Shown: positions 35,791 to 44,448, counted from the stretch's first letter. The stretch: DNA of 64,000 nucleotides from Streptomyces leeuwenhoekii (GCF_001013905.1 NZ_LN831790.1:1054001-1118000), one strand, 5' to 3'. Translations and numbers: made by a program. The notes: a model not told the origin generated them from the letters alone.

Positions 35791-36507
35791 ATGACAAAGC
35801 AGCTGGACGAGATGCCGATGGATTTCGAACGGGCCCTGTGCGTGGTCGCCCATCCCGACGACATGGAGTTCGGGGGCGCCGGCGCGGTGGCGTCGTGGAC
35901 GGCCGCCGGGAAGGAGGTGGGCTATGTGCTGCTGACGCGCGGTGAGGCGGGCATCGACGGGATGCGCCCGGAGGAGGCCGCCCGGATCCGCGAGGAGGAG
36001 CAGCGCAGGAGCGCCGCGATCGTGGGGGTCCGCAGCGTGGAGTTCCTCGACCACCCCGACGGTGTGGTCGAGTACGGCACGGCACTGCGCCGCGACATCG
36101 CCGCGGCGATCCGTCACCACCGCCCCCAGCTCGTCGTCGGCTACAACCACCGGGACACCACGCATACCGGGCGGTGGAACACCGCCGATCACCGCAACGC
36201 CGGGCGGGCGCTGCTCGACGCCGTGGCCGACGCCGGCAACCGCTGGATCTTCCCGGAGGCCGGGGAGCCGTGGGGCGGGGTGCGCTACGTCGCCATGGTC
36301 GGCTCCCCCGAGCCGACCCACGCAGTGGACGTGAGCGGGGCCGTCGACGAGGCGGTGGCGTCTCTGGAGGCGCACAAGACGTATCTGGCCGCGCTGGGCG
36401 GCGGGGGGCCGGTCGATGTGCGCACCCCGCTGACCGGGCTGTTCCGGGCCACGGGCGAGCGATTCGGGGGACGGCTGTCGATCCCGTTCGAGCTCGTCGT
36501 CGGCTGA
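35791..36507 (+). CDS. PIG-L (LmbE-like) family deacetylase
   Basis: A 238-residue zinc-dependent N-deacetylase. The metal motif is 'VVAHPDDMEFGGAGAVA' near residue 20 (AHPDD), with the third ligand His in 'WNTADHRNAGRALLDAV' near 132. Family members remove acetyl groups from GlcNAc-inositol, bacillithiol or mycothiol intermediates and conjugates, or antibiotic aminosugars. Here it lies between the cluster's transporter and P450 genes. Candidate roles are deacetylating the aminosugar or processing thiol conjugates of a reactive leinamycin-type product; both are inference. ATG 35791; a second ATG eight codons on is possible. Confidence 0.85.
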   Translation: MTKQLDEMPMDFERALCVVAHPDDMEFGGAGAVASWTAAGKEVGYVLLTRGEAGIDGMRPEEAARIREEEQRRSAAIVGVRSVEFLDHPDGVVEYGTALRRDIAAAIRHHRPQLVVGYNHRDTTHTGRWNTADHRNAGRALLDAVADAGNRWIFPEAGEPWGGVRYVAMVGSPEPTHAVDVSGAVDEAVASLEAHKTYLAALGGGGPVDVRTPLTGLFRATGERFGGRLSIPFELVVG

Positions 36508-36587
36508 GCCGCCGGGAACCGGAAAAAGACCTCCGGGTGCGCAACTTTGGCCAGGCGGAACGGAAGTGCGTCCCTACCCTCGGCTCC

Positions 36588-36971
36588 ATGGCAGCTATCC
36601 CTTACCTGAAGTACGAGGATGTGGCCCGGGCCCTGGAGTGGCTGAGCGAGGCGTTCGGGTTCACGGAGCGGGAGCGGTTCGCGCACCCGGACGGTCCGGT
36701 GTTCCACGCCGAGATGATGACGTCCTCCGGCGATCCGGTCTATCTGGCCGGGCCGGGCGACGACTACCACTCCCCGGTCCGCACCGGCTACCGGAACGCG
36801 ATGGTGTCGGTCGACGTCGAGGACGTGGACGCCCAGTACAAGCGGGCGGAGGCCGCGGGCGCCAAGCCGGTCTTCCCTCCGACGGACACGCCGCAGGGCA
36901 TGCGTGTGTGCAAGGTGGAGGACCATGAGGGACACGAGTGGTTCTTCAGCGAGCGGCTCACCCGCGGGTAG
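36588..36971 (+). CDS. VOC-family (glyoxalase/bleomycin-resistance fold) protein
   Basis: ATG 36588 gives a 127-residue protein with two beta-alpha-beta-beta-beta units: 'YLKYEDVARALEWLSEAFGF' opens the first, and 'GYRNAMVSVDVEDVDAQYKRA' the second, ending 'KVEDHEGHEWFFSERL'. The pattern is of small VOC proteins that act as isomerases, dioxygenases or drug-binding resistance proteins. It is 80 bp downstream of the PIG-L gene, same direction. A metal site is not obvious (His/Glu at 'FHAEMMT' and 'HEWFF' are candidates). Immunity by product binding is possible but unproven. Confidence 0.8.
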   Translation: MAAIPYLKYEDVARALEWLSEAFGFTERERFAHPDGPVFHAEMMTSSGDPVYLAGPGDDYHSPVRTGYRNAMVSVDVEDVDAQYKRAEAAGAKPVFPPTDTPQGMRVCKVEDHEGHEWFFSERLTRG

Positions 36972-37019
36972 CAGTCCGCGACAGCCGCGCGGAGGAGGCC
37001 GCGGCCTGAAGAACGGGCG

Positions 37020-37062
37020 CACGGGAACGGGGCCGGGAGGAGATCCCGGCCCCGTTCCCGTG
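37020..37062. terminator. Strong bidirectional terminator closing the biosynthetic operon
   Basis: A perfect 18-bp stem (37020-37037 with 37045-37062; arms begin cacgggaacgggg) with a 7-base loop lies between the convergent VOC gene (+) and the last P450 gene (-). It ends the long minus-strand operon that starts with the megasynthase. Confidence 0.85.
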
Positions 37063-37073
37063 TCCCGGGGGCG

Positions 37074-38309
37074 TCACCAGGTGACAGGCAGCGCCTCCAG
37101 GGCGTGGATGACCACGTTCTTCTTCCAGGGGAGTTCGGCCTCGGGCACCGCGAGCCTCAGGCCAGGGAAGCGGCGCAGCAGGGTGCCGATGCCGATCTGC
37201 AGTTCCAGCCGGGCGAGCTGGGCGCCCACGCAGTGGTGGATGCCATGGCCGAACGAGGTGTGGGAACCGGGCTTGCGGGTGATGTCGAACCGGTCGGGGG
37301 AATCCCAGACCGACTCGTCGCGGTTGGCGGAGTTGGTGATGGCGATGACACCGTCACCGGCCCTTATCAACTCTCCCCCGACCTCCACGTCCTCGACGGC
37401 CACTCGCATCAGCCCGCCCGCGGCACCGCCGGGGATGAAGCGCAGCAGTTCCTCGACGGCGTCGGCGATCAGCTCCGGATCGGCTCGCAGCAGCTCCAGC
37501 TGGTCGGGGTTGCGCAGCAGTACCAGGACGGCGTTCGCCAGACGGTTGGCGGTCGTCTCGTAGCCGGCGACGATCAGGCCGCCGGCGAAGGAGATGAGCT
37601 CTCGCTCACTGAGCCGGTCGTCGTTGTCGCGGGCGGCTATCAGGACGCCCAGCAGGTCGTCCGCGGGCTTCGCGCGGCGTTGCTGGACCATGGCGGCGAG
37701 GTAGCCGATCAGCGCGTTGCGCGCGGCGACGGCCGTCTCCAGCTCGTCGGGCGAGGTGCGGAACATCGTGTCCGACCACTCACGGAACCTGTCCCGGTCC
37801 GCCGGAGGAACCCCGAGCAGGTCGCAGATGGTGATGATCGGCAGCGGTCCGGCCAGCGAGGAGACCACGTCCCCGGGCTTGCCCGCCTCCTCCATGGCGT
37901 CCAGCAGCCCGTCGACGGTGCTCTGGATGCCCTCCCGCATGCCCTCGATGCGCCGGACGGTGAAGGCGGGGGCAACGAGCCTGCGCAGCCGGGTGTGGTC
38001 GGGTGCGTCCTTGCTGACGATGGAGTCGGGGTCCCCCTCGACACCGGGCATCAGCTTGGGCGCCTCGGGGCGGGTGGCGGCCTGGCGGCTGAACCGGGCG
38101 TCGTTGAAGACGAACCGCACGTCCTCGTAGCGGGTCACGATCCACGCGGTGTCGCCGCTGGGCAGGGTGACACGGCTGACCGGCTTCTCCGCGCGCAGCC
38201 GCGCATACTCCGGTGACGGGTCGAGGGCGGACGTGATCGGGAACGGGAAGGACGGGGGCGTCCCGCCCGCGTCGGCCGGCCGGGGCGCTTCTTCGTCAAG
38301 CTGGGCCAC
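37074..38309 (-). CDS. Cytochrome P450 (tailoring oxygenase 1)
   Basis: A 411-residue soluble bacterial P450. The heme loop is 'SFGHGIHHCVGAQLARLE' with Cys360; the I-helix motif is 'AGGLIVAGYETTANRL' (acid-alcohol pair Glu-Thr); the K-helix ExxR is 'EELLRF'. It is CYP107-like in overall character. It is the last gene of the operon. Like leinamycin-family P450s, it may epoxidise or hydroxylate the macrolactam, or modify a tethered amino acid; site unknown. Ferredoxin and reductase partners are not in the window. Confidence 0.92.
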   Translation of the reverse strand: MAQLDEEAPRPADAGGTPPSFPFPITSALDPSPEYARLRAEKPVSRVTLPSGDTAWIVTRYEDVRFVFNDARFSRQAATRPEAPKLMPGVEGDPDSIVSKDAPDHTRLRRLVAPAFTVRRIEGMREGIQSTVDGLLDAMEEAGKPGDVVSSLAGPLPIITICDLLGVPPADRDRFREWSDTMFRTSPDELETAVAARNALIGYLAAMVQQRRAKPADDLLGVLIAARDNDDRLSERELISFAGGLIVAGYETTANRLANAVLVLLRNPDQLELLRADPELIADAVEELLRFIPGGAAGGLMRVAVEDVEVGGELIRAGDGVIAITNSANRDESVWDSPDRFDITRKPGSHTSFGHGIHHCVGAQLARLELQIGIGTLLRRFPGLRLAVPEAELPWKKNVVIHALEALPVTW

Positions 38310-38390
38310 AACGGCTCCTTACGTCGGTCCGGAGCGCGGCGCGCCCGGACGATCGGATGGTGCGGGCGGAAGGCTGCGTCGCCGCGCCGG

Positions 38391-39602
38391 TCACCAGGTC
38401 ACCGGCAGTGCGTGGACACCGTGGACGAACATGTCGGTGCGGAACGGGATCTCCTCCAGCGGCTCGGCGGTCCGCAGGGTGGGCACGCGGGTGAACAACG
38501 TGCCCCACAGCACGCTTAGTTGCAGACGGGCGAGTAGCTGGCCCACGCACTGGTGGAGGCCGTGGCCGAACGCCAGATGCTCGTTCGCTTCACGGCGCGG
38601 ATCGAGCCGGTCGGGGTCGGGGAAGGCGTCCTCGTCACGGTTCGCCGAGGCCAGCACGACCACGACGCCCTCGCCGGCGCGGATGGTCTGCCCGGCGATC
38701 TCCACGTCCTGCACGGCGACCCGCCGCAGCCCGTAGTCGATCACCGTCTGGTGGCGCAGCGTCTCCTCGACGACACCCGGTACCAGCGAGGGGTCCGCGA
38801 GCAGCGCCCTGATCTGCTCCGGGTGCCGCAGCAGGGTCAGCGTGCCGACGCCGATCTGGTTGGCGATCGTCTCGAATCCGGCGATCATCAGCAGGGTGGC
38901 GATGCCGACGATCTCGTCGTGGGTGAGGTGGTCACGGTCCCGCTCCGCGGCCACCCGGCTCAGCAGGTCGTCCTCGGGGTGCTCCGTCTTGCGGCCGACC
39001 AGACGGTCGATGTAGGCGCGCAGTTCGTCCCGTACGACCTGCCGGCGCGCGGGAGTGGCGGAGTGGTCGCCGATGACCCCGGTGCATTCCTGGAAGAAAT
39101 GCCGGTCGGCGTAGGGAACACCGAGGAGTTCACAGATGACCAGGGTCGGCAGCGGAAGGGCGACGCATTGCACGAGGTCCGCGGGAGAACCGCTCTTCAG
39201 CATGGAATCGATCAGGTCGTCGACGATCGTCTGTACCGCGGGGCGGAGTGCCTCCACCCGTTTCCTCTTGAATTCGCCGACGACGGCTCGGCGCAGTCGG
39301 CTGTGCTCCGGGGGATCCATGCGGATAAACGTTCCAGGCCCCGGCGGCTGAACCGTCATACGCGCGGGAAATCCCTCGCGGGAGAAATCGGAACTGAACC
39401 GTTCGTCGGAGAGCACCGCACGGGCGTCGGAGTGGCGGGTGACGAGCCACACCTCACTTCCGTCGAAGTCCAGACGGACGCGGTGCAGCCGGCGGTTCTC
39501 GCGCAGACTGCCGAACACGGGCGCCGGATCGAGCGGGCACGTGCGCGGGACGGGATACGACGTCGGCAGGTTCGCTTCCAATGGCGCGTCCTTTACGTCC
39601 AA
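38391..39602 (-). CDS. Cytochrome P450 (tailoring oxygenase 2)
   Basis: A 403-residue P450 with heme loop 'LAFGHGLHQCVGQLLARLQ' (Cys352), ExxR in 'VEETLRHQ', and I-helix 'LLMIAGFETIANQIG'. The acid-alcohol pair is kept (Glu-Thr) but the usual second Thr is Ile. It ends with the same 'HALPVTW' tail as the neighbouring P450, so the two may be ancient duplicates, though they differ widely elsewhere. It shares the operon with the megasynthase. The substrate is probably the assembled polyketide; inference only. Confidence 0.92.
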   Translation of the reverse strand: MDVKDAPLEANLPTSYPVPRTCPLDPAPVFGSLRENRRLHRVRLDFDGSEVWLVTRHSDARAVLSDERFSSDFSREGFPARMTVQPPGPGTFIRMDPPEHSRLRRAVVGEFKRKRVEALRPAVQTIVDDLIDSMLKSGSPADLVQCVALPLPTLVICELLGVPYADRHFFQECTGVIGDHSATPARRQVVRDELRAYIDRLVGRKTEHPEDDLLSRVAAERDRDHLTHDEIVGIATLLMIAGFETIANQIGVGTLTLLRHPEQIRALLADPSLVPGVVEETLRHQTVIDYGLRRVAVQDVEIAGQTIRAGEGVVVVLASANRDEDAFPDPDRLDPRREANEHLAFGHGLHQCVGQLLARLQLSVLWGTLFTRVPTLRTAEPLEEIPFRTDMFVHGVHALPVTW

Positions 39603-39696
39603 CGAGGGGCCGCCGGGCGGAGTGCCCGGCGGCCATCCTCGTCAGCGGACGCCCCGGATTCTGCTCAACTTTGCGCGGCCGGCCGGGCCGGCCGGT

Positions 39697-40098
39697 TCAC
39701 TCGAAGGAGTAGTCGAGCCGGTAGGTGGCGTTGCCCGCCTCCTCGTGGGTGGCGGTGAAGCCCCCCGTGCCCGTCAGCCCGGCCAGCTCTCCCGTGCCGG
39801 AGCCGGGCACGACGGTCCACGTGACCTCGGCCGTGTCCCCGGTCAGCTCGCCGGTGTGCTGGAGCACGAAACTGCCGGACCTGCCGTCGAGGCGTCCCAC
39901 GATCTGCTCCAGCCCGACGAACGTGGTGGAGTCCTCCGCGCGGTAGAACATCACGTACTGCTGCACCCCGTCGCCCTCGATGGCCCCGGTGTAGGAGTAC
40001 GCAATGGCCGAGCTCGTCAGTTTCCTGCCGTCGGCCTCGGTGAAGTCCTTCTCGTCCCAGCTCTTCAGAACCCGAGTGCCGGTGGCGTTCTGACCCAT
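39697..40098 (-). CDS. DUF3224 domain protein
   Basis: I choose the start at 40098 (MGQNATGTRVLKSWDEKD), preceded by GGGGAGA; the frame's first ATG at 40131 has no ribosome site. The 133-residue product matches DUF3224: 'YSYTGAIEGDGVQQYVMFYR', 'FVGLEQIVGRLDGRSGSFVLQ' in part, 'GTGELAGLTGTGGFTATHEE', ending in an anti-parallel beta pattern, i.e. an AOC-barrel-like fold. Related barrels bind hydrophobic ligands or act as cyclases. Its place inside the PKS operon suggests a role on the product or an intermediate; unproven. Confidence 0.8.
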   Translation of the reverse strand: MGQNATGTRVLKSWDEKDFTEADGRKLTSSAIAYSYTGAIEGDGVQQYVMFYRAEDSTTFVGLEQIVGRLDGRSGSFVLQHTGELTGDTAEVTWTVVPGSGTGELAGLTGTGGFTATHEEAGNATYRLDYSFE

Positions 40099-40139
40099 TC
40101 TTCTCCCCTTACGGATACTGGCAGTTGCCATGATGTTTC

Positions 40140-40559
40140 TCAGCGGCGCCCGCCGGGCGCCTCAGGCCGCCCCTCAGCATGCCCTGTCGATCCGTTCTGT
40201 GCGAACCAGTCGCGCATACCGCCCTCGATTCCCGCCACCTGCCTCCAGATCAGTCCGTCGCGCAGTACATAGGCTCCGAACCCGAGTTCCCGCTCGCCGC
40301 GTACGCTCATCACCGCGCGCATGAAGATGGTGTCCTCGCTGTGGGTGTACTCCAGCAGCCGCTCGTACCTGGCCTGAATGTCCATGTACCGGCCGAAGGT
40401 GTCCCTGATCTCGTCGAAGCCGTTGAGGATGCCCTGGAAGCGGACGACGGTCGCCTCCCGGTGGTAGGTCTCCATCAGCCCGTCGATGTCCTTGTTCTGC
40501 AGGCATTCGATCTGGCGCACGAAGATGGGATGGCAGCCCGACAGGTCGAGGGTCGACAT
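40140..40559 (-). CDS. SnoaL-like / NTF2-fold protein
   Basis: ATG 40559, with AAGGAG upstream, gives a 139-residue NTF2-like protein: 'HPIFVRQIECLQNKDIDGLM', 'YHREATVVRFQGILNGFDEI', 'FMRAVMSVRGERELGFGAYV' and 'LRDGLIWRQVAGIEGGM'. The fold forms a cone-shaped pocket used by polyketide cyclases (SnoaL), epoxide hydrolases, dehydratases and hydroxylases. No catalytic residue can be assigned from sequence alone. Located between the type II thioesterase and the DUF3224 gene; a tailoring step or ring-closure role is inferred. Confidence 0.78.
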   Translation of the reverse strand: MSTLDLSGCHPIFVRQIECLQNKDIDGLMETYHREATVVRFQGILNGFDEIRDTFGRYMDIQARYERLLEYTHSEDTIFMRAVMSVRGERELGFGAYVLRDGLIWRQVAGIEGGMRDWFAQNGSTGHAEGRPEAPGGRR

Positions 40560-40619
40560 CTGTTTCTCCTTGGTTGGGTGTGGCGTGTCGTTCGGTGGTC
40601 TCGTGGGTGAGCGGTGGTC

Positions 40620-41402
40620 TCACGGACGGGCAACGGCACCCAGCTCGTCGCGGATCGTCGCGAGCGGTTCGCCGGTGGCCTCCCTGAGGTAGAAGTGGTC
40701 GCCCTCCACGACCCGCAGGGCGAAGGCACCGCGCGTCGTGTCCCGCCAGCCCGCCATCTCGTCGGTTCCGACCTGGGGGTCCCGGGCGCCGACGAGTGCC
40801 GTCACCGGGCACGCCAGCAGTCCCCCGGGCAGGGGCACATAGGTGTCGTGCATCTCGAAGTCGGCCCGCAGCGCGGTGGCGAACGCTTTCAGCAGGCCGG
40901 GATGTTCGAGGACCTCCGGCGGCGTTCCGCCCATGCGGGCCACGGCGGTCAGGAACTCCTCCTCCGGCAGGTCGTGCAGGGGAGGGAGGCGGGCGGGCAG
41001 GTGCGGGGCGCGGCGGGCGGAGACGAACAGGTGCAGGGGCTCGCCCCAGCCGCGCGCGGTGATCTCTCTGGCCGTCTCGTAGGCGACCGCCGCCCCCAGG
41101 CTGTGCCCGAAGAGCGCGAAGGGGCGGTCCAGCAGCGGCAGGAGACCGTCGCACAGCGGTCCGAGCACCTCGGCCATCCGGCGGTACGGCTTCTCCCTTA
41201 GGCGCGTCTCCCGGCCGGGCAGCAGCACGGGGCGCACGTCGACCGAGGGGGCCAGACGCCGCTGCCAGGGCCGGAAGGCGGCCGCTCCGCCGCCCGCGTG
41301 CGCGAAGCAGAACAGCCGGACGCCGGCGGTGTCCGCCCCGGCGCTGTCCGTGGTCCACGTCTCTACCACGCTGGTGTCTTCCTTCCGTTGCCGGGCGGTC
41401 AT
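40620..41402 (-). CDS. Type II thioesterase
   Basis: The start ATG 41402 overlaps the ketosynthase stop (ATGA). The 260-residue protein is a discrete editing thioesterase: 'RLFCFAHAGGGAAAFRPWQ' oxyanion region, nucleophile Ser101 in 'LFGHSLGAAVAYE', Asp in 'ALVGARDPQVGTDEM', His in 'VEGDHFYLREAT'. It removes misprimed acyl groups from carrier proteins. Leinamycin-type clusters have such a gene (LnmN). Part of the coupled operon. Confidence 0.92.
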   Translation of the reverse strand: MTARQRKEDTSVVETWTTDSAGADTAGVRLFCFAHAGGGAAAFRPWQRRLAPSVDVRPVLLPGRETRLREKPYRRMAEVLGPLCDGLLPLLDRPFALFGHSLGAAVAYETAREITARGWGEPLHLFVSARRAPHLPARLPPLHDLPEEEFLTAVARMGGTPPEVLEHPGLLKAFATALRADFEMHDTYVPLPGGLLACPVTALVGARDPQVGTDEMAGWRDTTRGAFALRVVEGDHFYLREATGEPLATIRDELGAVARP

Positions 41403-42673
41403 CGGGCCCGGCCCGCGAACAGGACGGACGTCCCGACACCGCCGAACCCGAAGCCGTTCGACAGGGCGTGGGAGACGTCCGCCAGCTCGGCGCCCCGGCC
41501 GGCGAACCGCAGGGCCGGTTCGACGGGCCGGCGCAGATGGACGTTGGGGTGGACGAACCCGCTCCTCATCTGCACCACGGTGGCGACGGCCTCCACCACC
41601 CCCGCGGCGTGCAGACAGTGGCCGGTGAGCGCCTTGGTGGCATTGATCAGCGGCCCGCCGGGGCCGGCCCCGAACAGCCGCAGCAGGGCCGCGGCCTCGG
41701 TGCGGTCGCCCAGCACGGTGCCGGTGCCGTGGGCGTTGACGTAGTCGATCTCCTCGGGAGACAGGCCGGCCATCCGCAGCGCCGCCGCCATCACCCTGAA
41801 CTCGCCGTCCTCGTCCGGATCGGCGAGGCTGTTGCCGTCCAAGGCGAGGCCGTAACCGGCGACCGCGGCCAGGACGGGCGCCCCCCGCAGGCGGGCCGAC
41901 TCCTCCGTCTCCAGCACCAGGGCCGCGCAGCCCTGGCCGGGGACGGTCCCGGTGCCGTCCTCGTCGAAGGGCGCGCACACGCCGGGGTCCGTGCCGTCGC
42001 CGCCGTCCGCGATCACGCCCAGGTTGAACAGCGCCTGCCGCTCCAGCTCGGACAGTTCAGAGACGGCGCCGACGACCAGGCAGACGTCGACGGCCCCCAG
42101 CGCCAGCAGCCGGGCGCCGGTGATGATGCCGACGTTCCCGCTGGCGGAGGCGCCGCCCACGGTGCAGCCCTCGCCCGTGATGCCGAGCACCTGGCTCAGC
42201 ACACCGACATGGTCGGTGTCGAGCAGGTGCAGCGCGGCGCGGCCGGGGACGTGGGAGCGGCCGGACCGCAGCTTCGGGTACAGCCGCTCCGCATAGCCCC
42301 CGGTGAGGTTGCTGCCGGCCACGACCAGGCCGACGCGGTCCGGTGGCGGGCCGCCTTCGCCGAGCCCGGCACGCTCCCATGCCTCCAGGGCGGTCGCCAC
42401 GGCCACCTGCACCCCCAGGGGGGCGCGGCGGGCGGTCCGTAGCGCCTGCCGCCGCAGCCGTCCGGGCAGCCCGCACCGCGACTCCAGCGCCGCCGCGAGG
42501 TCGAAGTCCGCTAGTTCCGCGGTGACCGCGGGTTCGCCCGGCGCGGCGCCGGGGCACCGGACGATCCCGGTGCGGCCCTTGCGCAAGGCCGCCTCGAAGG
42601 ATCCGGTGTCGTCGGCGACGGCGGTGCGCACCCCCGTCCCCGTGATGACCGCTGCGGCCTCGGCCACGCGCAT
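41399..42673 (-). CDS. Decarboxylating ketosynthase (KS-DC, Cys replaced by Ser) of a beta-branching cassette
   Basis: The start ATG 42673 shares a base with the ACP stop (TGATG). The 424-residue KAS fold has the active-site strand 'CTVGGASASGNVGI' in which Ser176 stands where condensing enzymes have Cys, while both histidines ('NAHGTGTVLGD', 'ALTGHCLHAAG') and Lys remain. This is the mark of malonyl-ACP decarboxylases of HCS cassettes (PksF/CurC type) that turn malonyl-ACP into acetyl-ACP. Its likely partner is the ACP directly upstream. Its presence beside an LnmK-like enzyme is unexpected. Confidence 0.88.
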   Translation of the reverse strand: MRVAEAAAVITGTGVRTAVADDTGSFEAALRKGRTGIVRCPGAAPGEPAVTAELADFDLAAALESRCGLPGRLRRQALRTARRAPLGVQVAVATALEAWERAGLGEGGPPPDRVGLVVAGSNLTGGYAERLYPKLRSGRSHVPGRAALHLLDTDHVGVLSQVLGITGEGCTVGGASASGNVGIITGARLLALGAVDVCLVVGAVSELSELERQALFNLGVIADGGDGTDPGVCAPFDEDGTGTVPGQGCAALVLETEESARLRGAPVLAAVAGYGLALDGNSLADPDEDGEFRVMAAALRMAGLSPEEIDYVNAHGTGTVLGDRTEAAALLRLFGAGPGGPLINATKALTGHCLHAAGVVEAVATVVQMRSGFVHPNVHLRRPVEPALRFAGRGAELADVSHALSNGFGFGGVGTSVLFAGRAR

Positions 42674-42972
42674 CACAGGTGCTTCCGCAGCAGGTCGACC
42701 AGGCTTCCGATGTCGGGGAGCCCCTGGAACTCGGCGACCGGCACGGAGATGCCGAGCCGCTCCAGCGTCAGGGCGATCACTTCGGCCCGGTCGATGCTGT
42801 TGCACCCCAGGTCCGCCATGGACGCCTCCCGGGTCACCTCCGCCGGGCCGATCTCGGGCACCACGGTCACGATGCTGCCCCGTACGGTCTCCAGAACGTC
42901 CGGCACAGAGTGCTCGTCCAACTTCCCTCGTCCTCCTCCTCGGCCGTCCCGGCCGACCTCATCGCCACGCAT
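42673..42972 (-). CDS. Discrete acyl carrier protein (beta-branching donor ACP)
   Basis: A 99-residue ACP overlapping the HCS gene by 14 bp at its 5' end and touching the KS-DC gene at its 3' end. The phosphopantetheine site is Ser59 in 'ADLGCNSIDRAEVIALTLE'. 'N-S-I-D-R' is typical of donor ACPs of HCS cassettes. The first ~20 residues are Gly/Arg/Asp-rich, so a later start is possible. Predicted to carry the acetyl unit made by the KS-DC. Confidence 0.9.
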   Translation of the reverse strand: MRGDEVGRDGRGGGRGKLDEHSVPDVLETVRGSIVTVVPEIGPAEVTREASMADLGCNSIDRAEVIALTLERLGISVPVAEFQGLPDIGSLVDLLRKHL

Positions 42973-44191
42973 AGCGCCGGTGGTAGTCCTCCACCCCGGT
43001 CAGCACCAGCAGCCGGTCCGGCCGGCCGGGCGCTTCCAGGTACTCGGACCACTGCTCCACCTCGACCCGCCGCTCCCGCTGCGGCACGAGGCACCGGCGG
43101 CTCTCCTTGAGCAGCCGGGTGTACTCCTCGAAGCCGATCACCCGCCGCGCGTCCAGCCGTTCACGGATCCGCAGCCGGGCGAGTTCGCGGGCGGCGTCCG
43201 GCTGGACCACCCCGCTGAGGAACTCGGCGGAGCATCCCGAGCCGTACGAGAACAGCCCGATCCGCTCGGGCCCGGCGGGCGGTGCGTTGTCCACCGTGGA
43301 CGCGAGCGCGAGGTACACCGAGCCCGAGCAGAGGTTGCCCACCGTCCGTGGGTAGACCAGGGACGGCGCGACCCGGCGCGCGAAGTCCGCCGCCACCTCG
43401 TCGGGAGCCGCGCCGGTCCGTTCGCGCATCATCTTCCGGTGGGCGGCCCTGACCAGTCCGGCGAAGGGCGTGTGCAGCACCAGGCGGTCGAACGTGGTGG
43501 CGAAGTCGGCGCCCTCGACACGGTCGGTGTAGTCGGCGTAGCTGTGCGACAGGCAGTCGAGGTAGGCGAAGAGCGAGCGGTCTGCGTCGGCGATGTCCAG
43601 GTCGGGCCGGGGCCGGGCCGAGTCCAGCGTCTCGTGGCTGTGCAGCCCGAACGCGCCCGGGTCCAGCGCCATGATCCGCGGATCGTTCCCGATCAGGAGG
43701 GCGGCGGCGCCATGCCCCGTGGCGGGCTCGGCGTACTCCGCGTACTCGTCGACCACGGCGACATCGGTGGCGATCACCAGGGCCTTGGCCCCGGGCGACA
43801 TGCCGGAGGACAGGTATCCCGCCGCGAGTTGCATCGCACCGGTCGCCGCGTAGCAGGCCTGCTTGGCCTCCATGACCCGGCACCCGGCGGGCAGTCCGAG
43901 GTGGCGGTGCACATACGAGGCGACCGACTTGCTGTAGTCGACACCGGACTCGGTGGAGGAGACGAGCAGTTCGATGCGGTCCCGGTCGGCCGGGTCGAGC
44001 GCCTCGACGAGGGGGCGGGCGGCGTTGACGGCGTTCGTGACCGGGTCCTCGAAGGGCAGTCCGACGGAGCGCCGCTCCATCATGAGATTGCCGAGCCGGG
44101 CCCGGTCCAGCCCCCGGCCGTCGAACAGGTCGGGCAGCGGGATCGTGGCCAGCCCGCAGTAGACGTTGAGTGCCTCGATGCCGACCGTCAT
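42959..44191 (-). CDS. HMG-CoA synthase homologue (HCS) of a beta-branching cassette
   Basis: A 410-residue HMG-CoA-synthase-fold enzyme with its catalytic triad intact: Glu81 ('LLVSSTESGVDYSKS'), Cys113 ('EAKQACYAATGAMQ') and His240 ('LVLHTPFAGLV'). Such enzymes (LnmM, PksG, CurD) add a donor acyl-ACP to the beta-keto group of an ACP-bound chain, giving a beta-branch. It starts at ATG 44191 overlapping the upstream ACP stop. It is the only HCS visible, so it would have to serve both donor ACPs. Confidence 0.93.
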   Translation of the reverse strand: MTVGIEALNVYCGLATIPLPDLFDGRGLDRARLGNLMMERRSVGLPFEDPVTNAVNAARPLVEALDPADRDRIELLVSSTESGVDYSKSVASYVHRHLGLPAGCRVMEAKQACYAATGAMQLAAGYLSSGMSPGAKALVIATDVAVVDEYAEYAEPATGHGAAALLIGNDPRIMALDPGAFGLHSHETLDSARPRPDLDIADADRSLFAYLDCLSHSYADYTDRVEGADFATTFDRLVLHTPFAGLVRAAHRKMMRERTGAAPDEVAADFARRVAPSLVYPRTVGNLCSGSVYLALASTVDNAPPAGPERIGLFSYGSGCSAEFLSGVVQPDAARELARLRIRERLDARRVIGFEEYTRLLKESRRCLVPQRERRVEVEQWSEYLEAPGRPDRLLVLTGVEDYHRRYAWR

Positions 44192-44448
44192 GCCCCCACC
44201 GCCCTGCTCAGCCGGTCGACCAGCGCGTCGATGTCCGGGATGTCACTGAAGGAGGACATCGGCTCGTCCACCCCGAGTCTGGCGGTGACGTCCAGGATGA
44301 TCTCGATCCGGTCCACCGAGTCCGCGCCGAGGTCGCGCAGGTGCTTGTCCCCGGTGACCAGTTCGGGCGGCACGGTCGGCAGGATCGCGCCGATCGCGCG
44401 GCGCAGCGCCTCCTCCACACGCCGCCTTAAGCTTTCCTCGGCTTCCAC
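44188..44448 (-). CDS. Discrete acyl carrier protein (LnmL-like)
   Basis: GTG 44448 shares a base with the preceding TAG stop. The 86-residue protein has the phosphopantetheine Ser44 in 'LRDLGADSVDRIEIILDVTA'. 'D-S-V-D-R' again marks a stand-alone donor ACP. Its position between the LnmK-like enzyme and the HCS mirrors lnmK-lnmL-lnmM, so it is the probable carrier of the unit made by the LnmK homologue. Confidence 0.9.
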   Translation of the reverse strand: MEAEESLRRRVEEALRRAIGAILPTVPPELVTGDKHLRDLGADSVDRIEIILDVTARLGVDEPMSSFSDIPDIDALVDRLSRAVGA

